64,000 nucleotides of DNA, taken from the NCBI GenBank assembly GCA_964019425.1, contig OZ025791.1, positions 844,501-908,500 of the forward strand. The letters are read 5' to 3'. Position 1 is the first letter of the stretch. Every line of letters begins with the position of its first letter. The DNA is from Flectonema sp. DT1601. Lineage: Eukaryota > Euglenozoa > Diplonemea > Diplonemida > Diplonemidae. Below are positions 61,201 through 64,000 of this stretch, piece by piece. The notes under the pieces are model-generated. The model was not told the origin of the DNA. It saw only the letters and a list, made by a program, of their open reading frames with translations, and did not search any database. Position numbers and translations under genes: made by a program.

Positions 61201-64000
61201 GATCCTTTCCCCTCTTCACCTCACTGTTGAATGATGACTAGAACACATTAGTACAAATCACAGGGAGCTGATTCTCTTGAAGTAGATGAGAAATGTTCAT
61301 AACTGACTTCTATCCTCTCTTCGCCACTTCCATGGGTGGCGTTCTCTTCTTTGATCCTTTTCCCTCTTCACCTCACTGTTGAATGATGACTAGAACACAT
61401 TAGTACAAATCACAGGGAGCTGATTCTCTTGAAGTAGATGAGAAACGTTCATAACTGACTTCTATCCTCTCTTCGCCACTTCCATGGGTGGCGTTCTCTT
61501 CTTTGATCCTTTTCCCTCTTCACCTCACTGTTGAATGATGACTAGAACACATTAGTACAAATCACAGGGAGCTGATTCTCTTGAAGTAGATGAGAAATGT
61601 TCATAACTGACTTCTGTCTTCCCTTCACCACTTCCATGAGTGGATCTCTTCTTTGCTCCTTTTCCCTCTTCACCTCACTGTTGAATGATGACTAGAACAC
61701 ATTAGTACAAATCACAGGGAGCTGATTCTCTTGAAGTAGATGAGAAACGTTCATAACTGACTTCTATCCTCTCTTCGCCACTTCCATGGGTGGCGTTCTC
61801 TTCTTTGATCCTTTTCCCTCTTCACCTCACTGTCGAATGATGACTAGAACACATTAGTACAAATCACAGGGAGCTGATTCTCTTGAAGTAGATGAGAAAC
61901 GTTCATAACTGACTTCTGTCTTCCCTTCACCACTTCCATGAGTGGTTCTCTTCTTTGATCCTTTCCCCTCTTCACCTCACTGTCGAATGATGACTAGAAC
62001 ACATTAGTACAAATCACAGGGAGCTGATTCTCTTGAAGTAGATGAGAAACGTTCATAACTGACTTCTATCCTCTCTTCGCCACTTCCATGGGTGGCGTTC
62101 TCTTCTTTGATCCTTTTCCCTCTTCACCTCACTGTTGAATGATGACTAGAACACATTAGTACAAATCACAGGGAGCTGATTCTCTTGAAGTAGATGAGAA
62201 ACGTTCATAACTGACTTCTATCCTCTCTTCGCCACTTCCATGGGTGGCGTTCTCTTCTTTGATCCTTTTCCCTCTTCACCTCACTGTTGAATGATGACTA
62301 GAACACATTAGTACAAATCACAGGGAGCTGATTCTCTTGAAGTAGATGAGAAATGTTCATAACTGACTTCTATCCTCTCTTCGCCACTTCCATGGGTGGC
62401 GTTCTCTTCTTTGATCCTTTTCCCTCTTCACCTCACTGTCGAATGATGACTAGAACACATTAGTACAAATCACAGGGAGCTGATTCTCTTGAAGTAGATG
62501 AGAAATGTTCATAACTGACTTCTGTCTTCCCTTCACCACTTCCATGAGTGGTTCTCTTCTTTGATCCTTTCCCCTCTTCACCTCACTGTTGAATGATGAC
62601 TAGAACACATTAGTACAAATCACAGGGAGCTGATTCTCTTGAAGTAGATGAGAAACGTTCATAACTGACTTCTATCCTCTCTTCGCCACTTCCATGGGTG
62701 GCGTTCTCTTCTTTGATCCTTTTCCCTCTTCACCTCACTGTTGAATGATGACTAGAACACATTAGTACAAATCACAGGGAGCTGATTCTCTTGAAGTAGA
62801 TGAGAAACGTTCATAACTGACTTCTATCCTCTCTTCGCCACTTCCATGGGTGGCGTTCTCTTCTTTGATCCTTTTCCCTCTTCACCTCACTGTCGAATGA
62901 TGACTAGAACACATTAGTACAAATCACAGGGAGCTGATTCTCTTGAAGTAGATGAGAAACGTTCATAACTGACTTCTGTCTTCCCTTCACCACTTCCATG
63001 AGTGGTTCTCTTCTTTGATCCTTTCCCCTCTTCACCTCACTGTCGAATGATGACTAGAACACATTAGTACAAATCACAGGGAGCTGATTCTCTTGAAGTA
63101 GATGAGAAACGTTCATAACTGACTTCTATCCTCTCTTCGCCACTTCCATGGGTGGCGTTCTCTTCTTTGATCCTTTTCCCTCTTCACCTCACTGTTGAAT
63201 GATGACTAGAACACATTAGTACAAATCACAGGGAGCTGATTCTCTTGAAGTAGATGAGAAACGTTCATAACTGACTTCTATCCTCTCTTCGCCACTTCCA
63301 TGGGTGGCGTTCTCTTCTTTGATCCTTTTCCCTCTTCACCTCACTGTTGAATGATGACTAGAACACATTAGTACAAATCACAGGGAGCTGATTCTCTTGA
63401 AGTAGATGAGAAATGTTCATAACTGACTTCTATCCTCTCTTCGCCACTTCCATGGGTGGCGTTCTCTTCTTTGATCCTTTTCCCTCTTCACCTCACTGTC
63501 GAATGATGACTAGAACACATTAGTACAAATCACAGGGAGCTGATTCTCTTGAAGTAGATGAGAAACGTTCATAACTGACTTCTGTCTTCCCTTCACCACT
63601 TCCATGAGTGGTTCTCTTCTTTGATCCTTTCCCCTCTTCACCTCACTGTTGAATGATGACTAGAACACATTAGTACAAATCACAGGGAGCTGATTCTCTT
63701 GAAGTAGATGAGAAACGTTCATAACTGACTTCTATCCTCTCTTCGCCACTTCCATGGGTGGCGTTCTCTTCTTTGATCCTTTTCCCTCTTCACCTCACTG
63801 TCGAATGATGACTAGAACACATTAGTACAAATCACAGGGAGCTGATTCTCTTGAAGTAGATGAGAAACGTTCATAACTGACTTCTGTCTTCCCTTCACCA
63901 CTTCCATGAGTGGTTCTCTTCTTTGATCCTTTCCCCTCTTCACCTCACTGTTGAATGATGACTAGAACACATTAGTACAAATCACAGGGAGCTGATTCTC
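58211..64000. repeat. Tandem satellite, 150/152-bp monomers with higher-order structure
   Basis: Thirty-eight complete monomers plus a 44-bp partial, each starting GATGACTAGAACACATTAGT, running past the window end. Lengths alternate between 150 and 152 bp according to variant GTGGTTC/GTGGATC versus GTGGCGTTC. Diagnostic variants (TGTCTTCCCTTC versus TATCCTCTCTTC; CATGAGTGG versus CATGGGTGG; CACTGTCG versus CACTGTTG; AAATG versus AAACG) show that monomers 58363-60630 (15 units, 2268 bp) are repeated in order at 60631-62898, after which a 7-unit block (pattern of 59419-60478) is reused from 62747. Every monomer has a hairpin CCACT-TCCATG-AGTGG (or U-G variant) and a 35-bp pyrimidine-rich stretch. 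No coding frame persists. Confidence 0.95.

Noticed and set aside
58211-64000. Satellite as a tandem array of spliced-leader RNA or 5S rRNA genes
   Set aside because: Monomers of SL arrays should show a donor GTATG/GTATGT after a short exon and an Sm-like T-rich site; no monomer has these, and no 5S internal control pattern is visible.
58211-64000. Satellite as a CRISPR array or repeated coding region
   Set aside because: There are no alternating unique spacers; each monomer is nearly identical throughout, and the reading frames contain several stops per unit with lengths (150/152) that shift frame.
1-64000. tRNA, rRNA or other structured RNA genes
   Set aside because: No cloverleaf with conserved A/B boxes or rRNA-like block was recognised by eye on either strand; a covariance-model scan would be needed to exclude them.

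Overview
This window looks like nuclear DNA of an AT-rich protist, most probably a euglenozoan (kinetoplastid or diplonemid relative). That is an inference from four things seen here. First, every recognisable gene between 0.8 and 58 kb lies on the + strand. Second, nearly every start codon sits roughly 5-90 bp (mostly 10-30) downstream of a pyrimidine-rich tract ending in AG, which looks like a spliced-leader (trans-splicing) acceptor. Third, an ingi/L1Tc-like LINE remnant is present. Fourth, two predicted proteins carry PH-like modules of a style common in kinetoplastids. Unlike trypanosomatids, about half of the genes also carry a short cis-intron (about 66-207 bp). These introns begin GTATG/GTGTG, end in an A-rich (C)AACAG, and nearly all lie in the 3' part of the coding region.

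Layout. 0-7 kb: a proline/threonine-repeat membrane protein with an RS-rich tail (interrupted by a 200-N gap), then a glutamine-rich protein with 115 consecutive Gln. 7.1-20.5 kb: a 13 kb gene desert full of poly-A/T tracts, microsatellites, degenerate dispersed repeats and a broken minus-strand piggyBac-like transposon. 20.5-34.9 kb: tandem SET-domain protein, helical organelle-type protein, phospholipase-C-like pseudoenzyme with a PDZ insert, CPSF30, an in-frame eIF2-gamma/eIF2-beta fusion, an AlkB-fold protein lacking iron ligands, and arsenite methyltransferase. 35-46 kb: CCCH zinc-finger protein, Ded1/DDX3 helicase, two-TM small protein, VPS16, ThiD, a myristoylated-looking Cys microprotein and a mitochondrial-type protein. 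46.6-58.2 kb: LINE remnant, ubiquitin-like/LRR protein, PPR protein, N-formylglutamate amidohydrolase-like enzyme, PH-like/coiled-coil protein, microprotein and a second PH-like protein. 58.2-64 kb: a tandem satellite with 150/152-bp monomers and a 15-monomer higher-order repeat, running off the window.

The genes are mostly unrelated housekeeping functions (translation initiation, mRNA 3' processing, endolysosomal tethering, thiamine, arsenic and lipid signalling), as expected of a polycistronic array rather than a functional operon. The strongest novelty is the single 842-residue reading frame that encodes both eIF2-gamma and eIF2-beta. Also notable are the two-class splice-signal architecture with 3'-biased introns, the catalytically dead PLC with PDZ, and the higher-order satellite that begins at the 3' end of a gene. 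No database search was possible; homology calls rest on motif recognition.
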